DNA of 64,000 bases. Origin: Lycium barbarum (lineage: Eukaryota; Streptophyta; Magnoliopsida; Solanales; Solanaceae). A model generated the notes under the pieces. The model made no database searches and was not told the origin of the DNA. It saw nothing but the letters and a program-made list of their open reading frames with translations. Positions 44,522 to 54,873 of this stretch are shown piece after piece. The position numbers and the translations under genes are program-made. Numbering within the stretch: position 1 is the first letter of the stretch; each line of letters begins with the position of its first letter. The stretch is taken from the NCBI RefSeq assembly GCF_019175385.1, contig NC_083339.1, forward strand, positions 27,247,637 through 27,311,636, written 5' to 3'.

Positions 44522-45460
44522 TCACTAAAAATCATTGATTTCCTTTGTTTAACACTAAATATGGGTGAATCAAGTAGTTCACATCAAATCACTTTAATGA
44601 CCACTCGATTTAGTCCATATTGACGTAGTAGATCATCTTTCCTGACTCAAAATATATCAAATTTATTAAGTATTATATATTAATTACTAAATATCGTTGA
44701 TTTCCTTTGTTTATCACTAAATATGGGTGAATCAAGTAGTTCACATCAAATCACTCTAATGATCACTCGATTTAGTGCCTACTGACTTAGTAGATCATCT
44801 TTGCTGACTCAAAGTACTATCAAATTGATTAAGTATTATATATGGATCACTAAATATCGTTGATTTCATTTGTTTATCACTAAATATGGGTGAATAAAGT
44901 AGTTCATATCAATTCACTTTAATGATCATTAGATTTAGTACATACTGACTTTGTCGATCATCTTTCCTGACATAAAATATCATTAAATTGATTAAGTATT
45001 ATATATTGATCACTACTTATCGTTAATTTCTTTTGTTTATCACTAAATATCATTGATTCCCTTTGTTGATCACTAAATATGGGTGGATCAAGTAGTATCT
45101 GTTGCAATGACTGTAATATCTGTTGCAACGAGTGTACTATCTGTTGCAACAACTATAGTATCTGTTGCAGCAAATGACATAGTTGCTGAACAAGTCCTTA
45201 TTCTTGTTGGATAAAACACAACAAGTTACCCAGTTTCTGCAACAAGTCATTCCACATGTTGGAAAAACCCCAACATGTAACTTAGTTGCTGCAACACGAC
45301 TTGTTAGTTGTTGCAATAGATTGCTTACTTATTGGAATTCTTTTAGCAGTTGGATAAGACCCAAGTTACTAGTTGTTGCAACAAGTCCTGCTACTTGTTG
45401 GATAAAACCCAACAAGTTACAGAGCTGTTGCAACAGATTCACTACTTGTTGGAAATTGTT
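43800..45460. repeat. Field of GTTGCAAC palindromes in the Mutator-like element core
   Basis: The palindromic word TGTTGCAACA and close variants recur dozens of times between about 42900 and 45800, often as TTGTTGCAACAAG. Between the clusters are about 140-180-bp diverged repeats (44280-45080) around ATCACTAAATATCGTTGATT and a TA microsatellite at 44463-44518. No coding. Confidence 0.75.
44463..44518. repeat. (TA)n microsatellite
   Basis: About 56 bp of pure TA. Confidence 0.95.
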
Positions 45461-47285
45461 CAGCAATTCATTAACAACAATACACACATTTATGATTGGA
45501 CACGATCAACATATCATATAAACCAAGTTCACAAGCACCAAGAACATAAATTACCATTCTAAAAAAGAACAACATTAAAATGTCATAAAGTTCCAACAGA
45601 TAACTATTATTACAACACGGTACAATTAACAACTATGGAGCATTTGGGCTTGGACAACAACTACAAATCTGTTGGATATCTTCTACAAACAGAACCAAAT
45701 AATTGAAGCTACGTCCAACAGATGAATGAGTCGTTGCAACAACTTGTCTACTTGTTGCAAAAAGTGTAGAACTTGTTGCAACAACTACAAATCTGTTGGT
45801 TATCTTCTACAAACAAAATCAGATAAATACCAGGACAAGAACAAAAAAAACCATCAGTTGGATATTTTTTCCTAAACCCTGATCCATACCATGAAAATAA
45901 TAGAAGAACCGTCTATTTCACTATAAACACACAACAACAACAACCTGAATTTTATCCAAACTTTTCCTAAACCTCCCAAAAAAAAATCAAAACTTCTTTT
46001 CAAGATTATTTTTGGAGTGTGTGCGTGTGTGGGGGGAGGGGGGCAAAAAGACAAAAACAAAAACTTTTCAAGACTTTTTTATAAAACAAACATTTTTTTG
46101 GAAGGGTGGGGGGTGGTAGGTGCAAAAAAACAAAAAGAAAAACTTTTCAAAACTTTTTTAAAAAACAATATTTTGGTGGGGAGGAGGGGGGAAGTGAGGG
46201 GTGGGAGGAGGAGCAGGCTGGTGAAAAAATAAAAATAAAATATCAAAACTTTTTAATTTTTTTTTTGGCAGGAAGGGGTGGGAGCAGGAGTGGAGGCTAG
46301 TAAGAAAAAATCAATTTTTTTTGGGTGAGGGTGGGAGGGTGTGGGGAGGGGGGGGGGGGGGGAGGGATGCGGCGAGGAGGAGGAGGGGTTAAAAAAATAA
46401 ATAAAGAAAATAACAAAAAATATTTTTTGGGGGGTGGGGGTGGGGTTGGGGGAGGAGGAAGAGGTGGGGTGAAAAAAAAAGAAAAAAAATCAAATTTTTT
46501 ACTGGGGTTGGGGGTGGGGGTGGGGGAGGAAGGGGTGAAAAATAAATAAAGAAAATTAAAAAAAATTAATTTTTTTTGGAGGGGGGGGGGGTCAGGGGGC
46601 AGGGTGAGAGTGGGACAAAGTGTTAAAAATAAAACTTGAGGCCAAAGTGTTAAAAATAAAGTTGAGAGTCAATGTGTCAAAATGGAAACTTTTGGGCAAG
46701 TTCAAAACTCCTTAATCACTAACCAAAAATCATCACCTCCACTCAATAATTAAAACTTAAGTCACCTCCACTAAAAAAACAAAAAAACCTTAAGAGTCAC
46801 CTATAATTAAAAGCCCCAAGTAAAGAAGACTAATAAGCGATTACAATGCTACCCTTAATGAAGTAAGGGCCTTGTTTGGCTAGTCTTCTTAGTGTAGTCT
46901 TCAATTCAAGAATGACCTTCAATGGCCAAACACGCCCCTCCTTGCATAAACCTTGCATGCATGACCTTCTTGTAAGCATAACCTTCCTTGCACAAATAGC
47001 CAACTCTCGATCTTTTCCAAGTTTACAAGTGTAGCCAATTTGTAGAAATGTCCATGTTTGCACGTTTGGCCACTTTGCGCATTTGGTCCCCTTTCTAGTA
47101 GCTTCTTCTTCAATCAACTCCCAAGCCACCTTCCACACATCATGAGCCATCTTGTATGGCTCGTAGGAGCCTCCAAAGGACTTCAATGCTATCCTGATCA
47201 TCTATGCCTCTTGTAGAGCTTGAAGTTTCATATCTTGGCCTTGATGTAAGTCTTGAAATGAGGTGTGCCAAGTAGGATCATATCA

Positions 47286-47333
47286 ATCAACCTGAGGGGT
47301 TTTCCATTAAAGGAAAGGAAGACATGGTGTGTA

Positions 47334-47419
<86 letters not shown>

Positions 47420-48490
47420 TTAAGCAAGCTTCCCGATAATGGTATCTTAGTTTAACGAAACTATTGTCACTTTTGTATTCAAGGAACACACTGTCTGTGT
47501 CTGAAGTTTAGTGGTAGTAAGTTTATTATGTTAGTCCTGTATGTTGATGGCAATGTACTTGCTATGATCTTGGTCTGTTGCACGAAACCAAGAAATTTAT
47601 CTCTAACAACTTTGAAATGAAAGATATTAGAGAAACATCATATGTGATTGGGATAGATATACGGGATAGATGACAAGGATTGTTGGGGTTGTCTCAAAAA
47701 AGCCTATATTAATAAAGCTTTAGAGAGATTTAGAATAGAAAGATGATCATCAAGTCCCGTTCCAATCGAGAAAGGAGATAAATTTAGTCTCAGACAATGT
47801 CCAAAGAATGAATTGGAACGAAAACAAATAAAACTATTCCTTATACATCAATAGTTGGGAGCCTAATGTATGCCCAGACATGTACGAGACCAAGCTTCAG
47901 TTTTACTATTGGGATGCTATGGCATATCAAAGTAATCCAGCAATGAATCACTGGAAAGCTGGGAAGAAAGTGTTGCGATACTTGGAAGGAAGGAAAAAAC
48001 ATATGCTCACTTATAAAAGATCTGATCATCTTGATGTGGTTGGATATTCATATTCAGATTATGCTTGTTGTGTGGATATAAGAAAATCCACATTTGATTA
48101 TTCGTTCCTGTTAGCTTGAGGAGCAATTTCATGAAAGAGTGGGAAGCAATATGTTATAGTTGCATCACTATGAAAACTGAGTTTGTGGCATGCTTTGAGG
48201 CCCTAGATCAAGCTCATTGGCTGCGGAACATTATTTCTGGACTTAGACTAGTCGACAGTATTGCCAGGCCACTGAAGGTTTATTGCAATAATGCTACAAC
48301 AAACTTTTTCTTAAAAACGACAAGTATTCGAATGGTGCTAAGCTTATGGAGTGGAAATAATTTTCGGAGAAAGAAGTCCATCAACATAAATTGTAAATTG
48401 ACCATATTAGGACCAAACTTATGATTGATGGCCAAGACATTTATTGAGCATGTTGAAAGAATGGACATTATTGATGGCAAGGAGTGATTT
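47286..48490 (+). pseudogene. Copia reverse transcriptase and RNase H (second part of the split element)
   Basis: Resumes at PEGFSIKGKEDMVCK directly after the insertion. Then a TA/CA microsatellite (47339-47419) stands where the LYGLKQAPRQWY region should be. Next come LVLYVDGNVLAM (the YVDD active site reads YVDG), INKALERFRI, EAICYSCITMKTEFVACFEA and HWLRNIISGL (RNase H). Many stops. Non-functional. Confidence 0.8.
47339..47419. repeat. (TA)n(CA)n microsatellite inside the copia relic
   Basis: About 60 bp TA followed by about 20 bp CA. Confidence 0.95.
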
Positions 48491-48896
48491 TATGTAAAGA
48501 CTTTATTAGCAATTGACAATTTGAACTCATTTATATATATGCTTATGTTATAACCTGTTTTGCCTTGTATACATTATGTTGGGAATGATGATGGCATGTT
48601 TTGGCTTAGATAAAGATATTCTAAGCATTATTATTGTTGGATCATTATGTAATTAAAGGTCGTGTTGGGTTATACTAATATTGTAGTACATGGAAGGAAT
48701 TATGTCGAGAAGGGTTGTATGACCAACATGACTCATATTAGTTGATTTACTTAATAACAACGAATCATGTTGAATTTAACATTAATGTTTAGTTGATTTA
48801 CTTAATAACAATGAATGATGTTGAATTTAACATTAATGTACGCATGATGATTGAATTATTTATTAAACCTTTAAGAACGTGTGCTAAGTGGGAGAA

Positions 48897-49189
48897 TGTA
48901 AGTTATGGCCTACATGGTTATTTATTTGGTTTAATAAATTAAATAATTATTATTAAATCCTAGTTAGAGATGGGAAGTTACCTAATGATTTTAAAACTAC
49001 TCATCCCTCACGTTGATGGAACGTGAAAGTAACTGTTCAAAGGAAACTCTCTTATAAAAGAGTCCCTCTCTCTCTCCCCCCCCTCAAATTTAAAACAAGC
49101 TTTCTATCAGTAGTTTTCATAAAGTGAAGGAAAAGAGAGAGAAATTTATCTCAAGATCAAGATCAAGTACTCCGCATAACTACACATCA
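48897..49189 (+). repeat. Putative 3' LTR of the split copia element
   Basis: Begins TGTAAGTTATGGCC right after the polypurine-like AAGTGGGAGAA, has TCTTATAAAAGAG as a TATA-like box near 49049, and may end at ACACATCA. No partner LTR is in view because the 5' part of the element is gone, so the end is a guess. The interval 48490-48896 is untranslated element sequence with a 49-bp direct repeat (AGTTGATTTACTTAATAACA, twice). Confidence 0.5.
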
Positions 49190-49762
49190 TGGGTTCAGGT
49201 ATGTTTTCTTGACTAAAGTACTGTTTTCTTACGTTCTTGTGAAAATATTTAAATCCTACGACTTTGAACTATTGATAGGATTTCATGTTAGATTGTTTAT
49301 GTGTACAATTTATTATTGGGAAAATCCTTATAGAGAGTACGTATCTAGCTATCTGCCTACCGCTCCGATGAATAATGAAATCTTAGTACAGTATCATTCC
49401 ATTTTCCACTTTTGCAACATATTAAAAACATCTATGTACGTACCTATATCATCACACTTGTCTCATTTGTTTGGAACCTCATTCTGCTGGGTTCCTCTAC
49501 AGTTTAAATCACTTAGTACGGATACATCCTTCTGTTGGATTGGAAATAAAAAAAATCCCCAAAATCAAACACTTCTTATAGCTTTGTTGTCATAATAAAC
49601 TAACAACTGCTGAGTACTATCACCATGTTTGTATCATCGGCACGAATCGACACTGCATGTTTACTCTACCATCACGAATCAGAATCCATATATAACACAT
49701 CTTTTCCTTCACTGACCAATTGCAACTAACTTGTGGACCAGCCTCCAAATGTCTATATACAT
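49190..49762. other. Intergenic, nothing firm
   Basis: A 128-codon open frame at 49209-49595 shows no motif I know and has unremarkable composition. I do not call it a gene. Confidence 0.35.
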
Positions 49763-49767
49763 ATACA

Positions 49768-50309
49768 TGTTGGGTGTGGAATTGGCCAAACAAGTCAATT
49801 CTTTTGTTCACATAGTTGTGATGTAAGCGCTTACCTCATGATAGTCGTGATGTAAGCGCTTACCTCATCATAGAAAATTCATTCCTATAAATAGGTAGCT
49901 TATGGTTCATTTGTAAGATATCATCAAGATCATTTGCTAAACACATCCCAAAGAGAGAAAAATCTAAGAGAAATACTCTTAGTGAAAGGCCTAAGTAAGA
50001 GAAGGTCTTTGAGAGAATTTTCTGTGGTAAATATTCTTGAGTGTAATTGGGATTGGGGTTGTGAGGTTGAGTGTTGTAAACACTTGTAATATTTCTTCTT
50101 TAATAAGATCTGCAGCAGCAATGTGGACGTAGCTCTCACATTGAGGGTGAACCACTATAAATCTGTGTGTGCTATTTATTCTTCGCTTACATCACGGCGT
50201 AAGTAGGTTCTGTCTAAGGAGGTTGGTATTTAAGTGGTCCAGCTGTGACCCTCCAATCTTTCCTGGGAACCTGCTTACAAAGGTCGGATTTGGGATTCAA
50301 ATCCTAACA
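49768..50309 (+). repeat. 5' LTR of copia copy 2
   Basis: TGTTGGG to CTAACA, with the same U3 28-bp tandem repeat and TATA-like box as copy 1. Confidence 0.95.
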
Positions 50310-50311
50310 AC

Positions 50312-50323
50312 TGGTATCAAAGC
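50312..50323 (+). other. Altered primer binding site of copia copy 2
   Basis: Reads TGGTATCAAAGC; copy 1 has TGGTATCAGAGC. One G-to-A change in the tRNA-Met match could weaken priming. Confidence 0.85.
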
Positions 50324-50350
50324 AACAGGTTGTGTTGTGATTTAGAAACG

Positions 50351-52087
50351 ATGGGAGGCGAAGATGGTACGACGCACGGCATCGGTAAATTCGATGGTAC
50401 AGATTTTGCGTTCTGGAGAATGCAAATTGAAGATTATTTATATGGCAGAAAGCTTCATGAACCTCTGAGTCCGAAACCAGAGGAGATGAAACAAGCAGAT
50501 TGGAATCTCCTCGACAGACAAGTTCTGGGAGTCATTCGGCTGACGCTATTGAAGAACGTTGCTCACAACGTGGCAAAGGAGAAGACCACCGCAGATATGA
50601 TGAAGGTATTGTTTGACATGTATGAGAAACCTTCGGCAAATAATAAGGTATTTCTCATGAAGAAACTATTTCATCTAACGATGATGGAAAATGCTCATGT
50701 TGCTGCACACGTAAATGAATTCAATACCATTGTAAATCAATTGTCATCGGTAAAAATTGACTTCGATGATGAAGTGCAAGCTCTAATTTTGTTGGCATCC
50801 CTACCAAATAGCTGGGAGCCAATGAGATCAGCGGTTAGTAATTCTGTCGGCAGTGACAAACTAAAGTTCAACGATGTTAGGGATCGTATCCTTGCTGAGG
50901 AGGTGCGCAGGACAGATTCTGGAGAGGCATCGACGAGTTCTGCTTTTAATGTTGAAAACAGAAGCAGAAATTATGACAGAAACTACAACCGAAATAGGGG
51001 CAGATCGAAGTCAAGGAATGGCAGGGGTCAATCCAGACCAGGACGAACATTTGATTGTTGGAACTGTGGAAAACCAGGTCACTTCAAGAAGAACTGCAGG
51101 GCGCCAAAGAAGGAGGACAGCAAGGGGGCTGGAATCAACGCTGCTACGGAAGACATTGGCGATGCGTTGTTGCTATCGGTTGACAGCCCGATAGACTCTT
51201 GGGTGCTTGACTCAGGAGCGTCTTTTCATACCACCCCACATCATGATATAATGACAAACTACGTGGCTGGGAATCTCGGAAAAGTTTATTTAGCCGATGG
51301 AGAGCCGCTAGATGTTGTTGGCACGGGATACATTAATTTGAAGATGTCAAATGGATCCTCGTGGAAGATTACAAAAGTTAGACATGTTCCAAAGCTGATG
51401 CGAAACCTGATCTCAGTAGGTCAGCTTGATGATGAGGGATATGATCTCAACTTTGGTAATGGGTCTTGGAAGGTGGCGAAAGGTGCTATGGTAGTTGGCC
51501 GAGGAAAGAAGATTGGCACTCTCTACATGACGACTAGCTGTCGTGATACTGTTGCTGTGGTTGACAACACAAAGAAGACAGATTTGTGGCATTGTCGGCT
51601 GGGACATATCAGCCAGAAGGGGATGAAGCTGTTGGTGACAAATGGCTTAATTCCGGAGCTGAAGACGGTGGACCTTCATACGTGTGAGAGCTGCATTCTC
51701 GGAAAACAAAAGCGAGTAAGCTTCTCAAATGCAGGCAGGGAGTTGAAGGTCGAGAAGTTGGAATTGGTGCACACAGACGTGTGGGGACCTACCACTGTCC
51801 CCTCCCTTGGAGGATCACACTACTACGTGACCTTCATTGATGATTCAACCAGGAAGGTATGGGTTTATTTTATGAAAAATAAATCCGATGTGTTTAGTGT
51901 ATTCAAAAGATGGAAAGCCATGGTCGAGAATGAAACAAACCTCAAGTTGAAGTGTTTGAGGTCCGACAACGGCGGAGAATACACTGATGGTGATTTCAAA
52001 CGGTACTGTGACGATAATGGAATCAAGATGATGAAGACTATTCCTGGAACGCCGCAACAAAATGGAATAGCCGAAAGAATGAACTGA
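50351..52087 (+). CDS. Copia copy 2 gag-protease-integrase part (stops early)
   Basis: 578 residues from ATG 50351, nearly identical to copy 1: gag UBN2 region, zinc knuckle CWNCGKPGHFKKNC, protease DSGAS, integrase zinc site and the catalytic D, D, E (VHTDVWGP, RSDNGGEY, GIAERMN). It ends at TGA 52085-52087 directly after ERMN, where copy 1 has the Arg codon CGA. Translation would yield gag, protease and the integrase core but no reverse transcriptase. The frame beyond the stop stays open to 54256. Confidence 0.93.
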   Translation: MGGEDGTTHGIGKFDGTDFAFWRMQIEDYLYGRKLHEPLSPKPEEMKQADWNLLDRQVLGVIRLTLLKNVAHNVAKEKTTADMMKVLFDMYEKPSANNKVFLMKKLFHLTMMENAHVAAHVNEFNTIVNQLSSVKIDFDDEVQALILLASLPNSWEPMRSAVSNSVGSDKLKFNDVRDRILAEEVRRTDSGEASTSSAFNVENRSRNYDRNYNRNRGRSKSRNGRGQSRPGRTFDCWNCGKPGHFKKNCRAPKKEDSKGAGINAATEDIGDALLLSVDSPIDSWVLDSGASFHTTPHHDIMTNYVAGNLGKVYLADGEPLDVVGTGYINLKMSNGSSWKITKVRHVPKLMRNLISVGQLDDEGYDLNFGNGSWKVAKGAMVVGRGKKIGTLYMTTSCRDTVAVVDNTKKTDLWHCRLGHISQKGMKLLVTNGLIPELKTVDLHTCESCILGKQKRVSFSNAGRELKVEKLELVHTDVWGPTTVPSLGGSHYYVTFIDDSTRKVWVYFMKNKSDVFSVFKRWKAMVENETNLKLKCLRSDNGGEYTDGDFKRYCDDNGIKMMKTIPGTPQQNGIAERMN

Positions 52088-54256
52088 ACGTTGAACGAGC
52101 GTGCTCGGAGTATGAGAATACACTCTGGACTGCCCAAGACATTCTGGGCAGATGCAGTCAATACCGCGGACTTCTTAATTAACCGAGGACCGTCAGTTCC
52201 CTTGGATTACAGAATTCCAGAAGAAGTCTGGAGTGGCAAGAAGGTAAATCTTTCATTTCTGAAAGTGTTCGGCTGCTTATCATATGTTCATAATGATGAT
52301 ACGGCTAGAAGCAAGCTTGATCCAAAATCAAAGAAGTGTTACTTTATTGGCTATGGTGACACCGAGCTTGGTTACCGATTTTGGGATGAACAAAATCGGA
52401 AGATCATCCGAAGCAGGAATGTTGTCTTCAACGAAGAGGTGCTGTACAAAGACAAGTTGCAAAAGAATTCAGAATGTCAGGACAAGGAATCGGAAATAGT
52501 CGATTTGAGGGACTTTCCGACACCTGAGCCGCAGCCAGGTACAAACGAGGCAGAGGAACAAACAATCCGAGAAGGTACTGATGAAAATGCTGATTCTGAA
52601 ACAAATGAACAGACGCCAATCACAGAACTGCGTAGATCATCCAGGATCAGGAAGCCGCTTCACAGGTACTCTCCATCCCTCAACTACATTCTACTCACTG
52701 ACAGAGGGGAGCCGGAATGTTATGAAGAACCAATGCAAGTCGATGAATCGACTAAGTGGGAGCTGGCAATGAAGGATGAGATGGATTCACTATCGGCAAA
52801 TCATACATGGGAGTTAGCCAAGTTGCCAAAGGATAAGAAGGCATTGCAAAACAAATGGGTTTATCGAATAAAGGAAGAACCCAATGGAAGCAAGCGTTAT
52901 AAAGCAAGGCTGGTTGCAAAGGGATTTCAACAGAAAGAAGGCATCGACTATACGGAGATCTTCTCTCCCGTAGTCAAGATGGTGACTATCAGAACTGTTC
53001 TTGGACTGGTAGCAAAGGAAAATCTACATCTGCAACAGATGGACGTGAAAACTGCATTTCTTCACGGTGATCTAGACGAGGAAATCTACATGCGACAGCC
53101 AGAGGGATTCAAAGTCAAAGGAAAGGAGAATCTGGTGTGCAAACTTCAAAAGAGTCTGTACGGACTAAAACAGGCTCCAAGACAGTGGTATTTAAAGTTT
53201 GACAGCTTTATGAAGAAAGCTGATTTTTCAAGGTGCGAGGCAGATCACTGCTGTTACTTCAAAAAATTTGAAGACTCGTACATGATACTGCTACTCTATG
53301 TCGACGACATGCTAATCGTAGGAGCAAACCTACAGAAGATTGATCGGTTGAAAAAAGGGTTATCGGAAGAGTTTGCAATGAAGGATTTGGGAGCTGCAAA
53401 GCAAATCCTTGGGATGAGAATCGACCGAAGCAAGGAGGGCATCAAAATCTCACAAGAAGAATATGTGAGGAAAGTTATCAAAAGGTTTAACATGCATGAT
53501 GCCAAGCCAGTCAGCACTCCCTTGGCTGGACACTTTCGGTTGTCTAAGGATCAGTTGCCAACTACCGAGGATGAGAAGAAGCAGATGGACAAGATACCTT
53601 ATGCATATGCAATCGGTAGTCTTATGTATGCAATGATATGTACAAGGCCAGACATTTCACATGCAGTGGGAGTTGTCAGCCGATTTATGAGCAATCCGGG
53701 AAAGCAACACTGGGAGGCTGTGAAGTGGATATTCAGATATCTGAAAGGCAGCTCGAGTTCAGCTATGTATTTCCGAAAATCAAAAACAAGATTGCAAGGG
53801 TATGTTGATGCTGACAACAGTGGTGATATTCATAGCAGAAAGAGCACATCCGGGTATGTTTACACCTTCGGAGGTACTGCAATCTCTTGGGTTTCCAAGT
53901 TGCAAAAGATAGTAGCTCTCTCTAGTTGTGAGGCTGAGTACGTTGCTGTGACGGAGGCCACAAAGGAAATGATGTGGCTACAATCGTTTCTGCGGGAATT
54001 GGATCAGGACCACGAGGGAAGTGTGCTATATTGTGATAGCCAAAGTGCCATTCATTTGGCAAAGAACCCGGTCTACCATGCTCGAACGAAGCACATACAA
54101 CTCCGGTACCATTTCATTAGATCAGCTTTGGAAGATGGAGCGCTACTGCTTGAGAAGATTGCAGGGAGTCAGAATCCAGCAGACATGCTGACAAAGGCAG
54201 TGACGATAGACAAACTGAAGCTATGCTCAGCTTCAGTTGGCCTGCACGAAGTATGA
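52088..54256 (+). pseudogene. Copia copy 2 integrase end, reverse transcriptase and RNase H (behind the stop)
   Basis: 722 codons in the same frame as 50351-52087, with no start of their own expected. Contains the integrase C-terminal part (VFGCLSYVHND), reverse transcriptase with LLLYVDDMLIVG, and a full RNase H through KHIQLRYHF to the natural stop, including the tail lost in copy 1. One premature stop separates it from the rest. Confidence 0.93.
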
Positions 54257-54326
54257 AACTAGGAAAGAGCTGCTGCATCGATCAAAGTGTGAAGACAAAT
54301 TAAAATTAGTCTTCAAGTGGGAGATT

Positions 54327-54868
54327 TGTTGGGTGTGGAATTGGCCAAACAAGTCAATTCTTTTGTTCACATAGTCGTGATGTAAGCGCTTACCTCATGA
54401 TAGTCGTGATGTAAGCGCTTACCTCATCATAGAAAATTCATTCCTATAAATAGGTAGCTTATGGTTCATTTGTAAGATATCATCAAGATCATTTGCTAAA
54501 CACATCCCAAAGAGAGAAAAATCTAAGAGAAATACTCTTAGTGAAAGGCCTAAGTAAGAGAAGGTCTTTGAGAGAATTTTCTGTGGTAAACATTCTTGAG
54601 TGTAATTGGGATTGGGGTTGTGAGGTTGAGTGTTGTAAACACTTGTAATATTTCTTCTTTAATAAGATCTGCAGCAGCAACGTGGACGTAGTTCTCACAT
54701 TGAGGGTGAACCACTATAAATCTGTGTGTGCTATTTATTCTTCGCTTACATCACGGCGTAAGTAGGTTCTGTCTAAGGAGGTTGGTATTTAAGTGGTTCA
54801 GCTGTGACCCTCCAATCTTTCCTGGGAACCTGCTTACAAAGGTCGGATTTGGGATTCAAATCCTAACA
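54327..54868 (+). repeat. 3' LTR of copia copy 2
   Basis: 542 bp, direct repeat of 49768-50309. Confidence 0.95.
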
Positions 54869-54873
54869 ATACA

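Larger units (their letters stand above)
41641..46817. mobile_element. Mutator-like element with long terminal inverted repeats, 5177 bp
   Basis: AAGTAAAGA flanks both sides (41632-41640 and 46818-46826), a 9-bp duplication as in Mutator elements. The ends pair: GGGAGAATTAGCTATTGG at left, GGGGCTTTTAATTATAGG at right on the minus strand, both followed by TGAC. Inverted similarity continues inward more than 1 kb: left arm about 41641-43025, right arm about 45645-46817, including mirrored C-rich/G-rich tracts and the unique GTAGTGAAATAGA-type blocks. The middle has no clear transposase; an acidic frame near 43497-43580 (EESEEELEDEETDDGDG) may be a gene scrap. An alternative class is not excluded. 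Confidence 0.78.
36048..47285 (-). mobile_element. LTR retroelement of uncertain, gypsy-related type, 11.2 kb including a nested Mutator-like element
   Basis: TG...CA ends (TGATATTAATCG to GGATCATATCA) with perfect ATCAA duplications (36043-36047, 47286-47290). LTRs: 36048-36947 (900 bp) and 41218-47285, the latter split by the insert at 41641-46817. Minus orientation is shown by the polypurine tract (GAAGAAGGGGAGGA, minus strand) beside 36947 and a degenerate tRNA-Met-like primer site (TATCAAGAGCTAGTTT) beside 41218. The 4.3-kb interior has no reverse transcriptase or integrase; it has one long, broken ORF of unknown type (36962-39947). A non-autonomous (LARD-like) element is the best reading. 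Confidence 0.85.
41218..47285 (-). repeat. 5' LTR of the 36048-47285 element, interrupted
   Basis: Parts 41218-41640 and 46818-47285 together match 36048-36947. The gap is the Mutator-like element with its 9-bp duplication. Confidence 0.88.
35060..49189 (+). mobile_element. Old 5'-truncated copia element split by an 11.2-kb nested insertion
   Basis: The left part (35060-36047) encodes the integrase end to the start of reverse transcriptase and stops at YMDQ. The right part (47286-48490) picks up at PEGF and continues through reverse transcriptase and RNase H. A polypurine tract (AAGTGGGAGAA, about 48886) and a putative 3' LTR (48897 to about 49189) follow. The inserted 36048-47285 is flanked by ATCAA. 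Many stops show it is long dead. The 5' LTR, gag and protease are missing. Confidence 0.85.
49768..54868 (+). mobile_element. Young Tork/Tnt1-like copia retrotransposon, copy 2
   Basis: Complete 5101-bp element of the same family and direction as 14514-19617: LTRs 49768-50309 and 54327-54868 (542 bp each), flanked by ATACA (49763-49767, 54869-54873). By eye the LTRs differ by five substitutions, all C/T type. The polyprotein has one visible premature stop, at a different place from copy 1. The target duplication differs from copy 1, so this was a separate insertion, not a segmental copy. Confidence 0.97.

Noticed and set aside
41848..46549. Pro-rich and Gly-rich open frames in the C-rich and G-rich tracts
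   Set aside because: Low-complexity composition in inverted arms of a transposon; no coding signal.
49209..49595. 128-codon open frame between the split copia LTR and copia copy 2
   Set aside because: No recognisable motif, no neighbouring exon, ordinary AT-rich sequence; likely chance.
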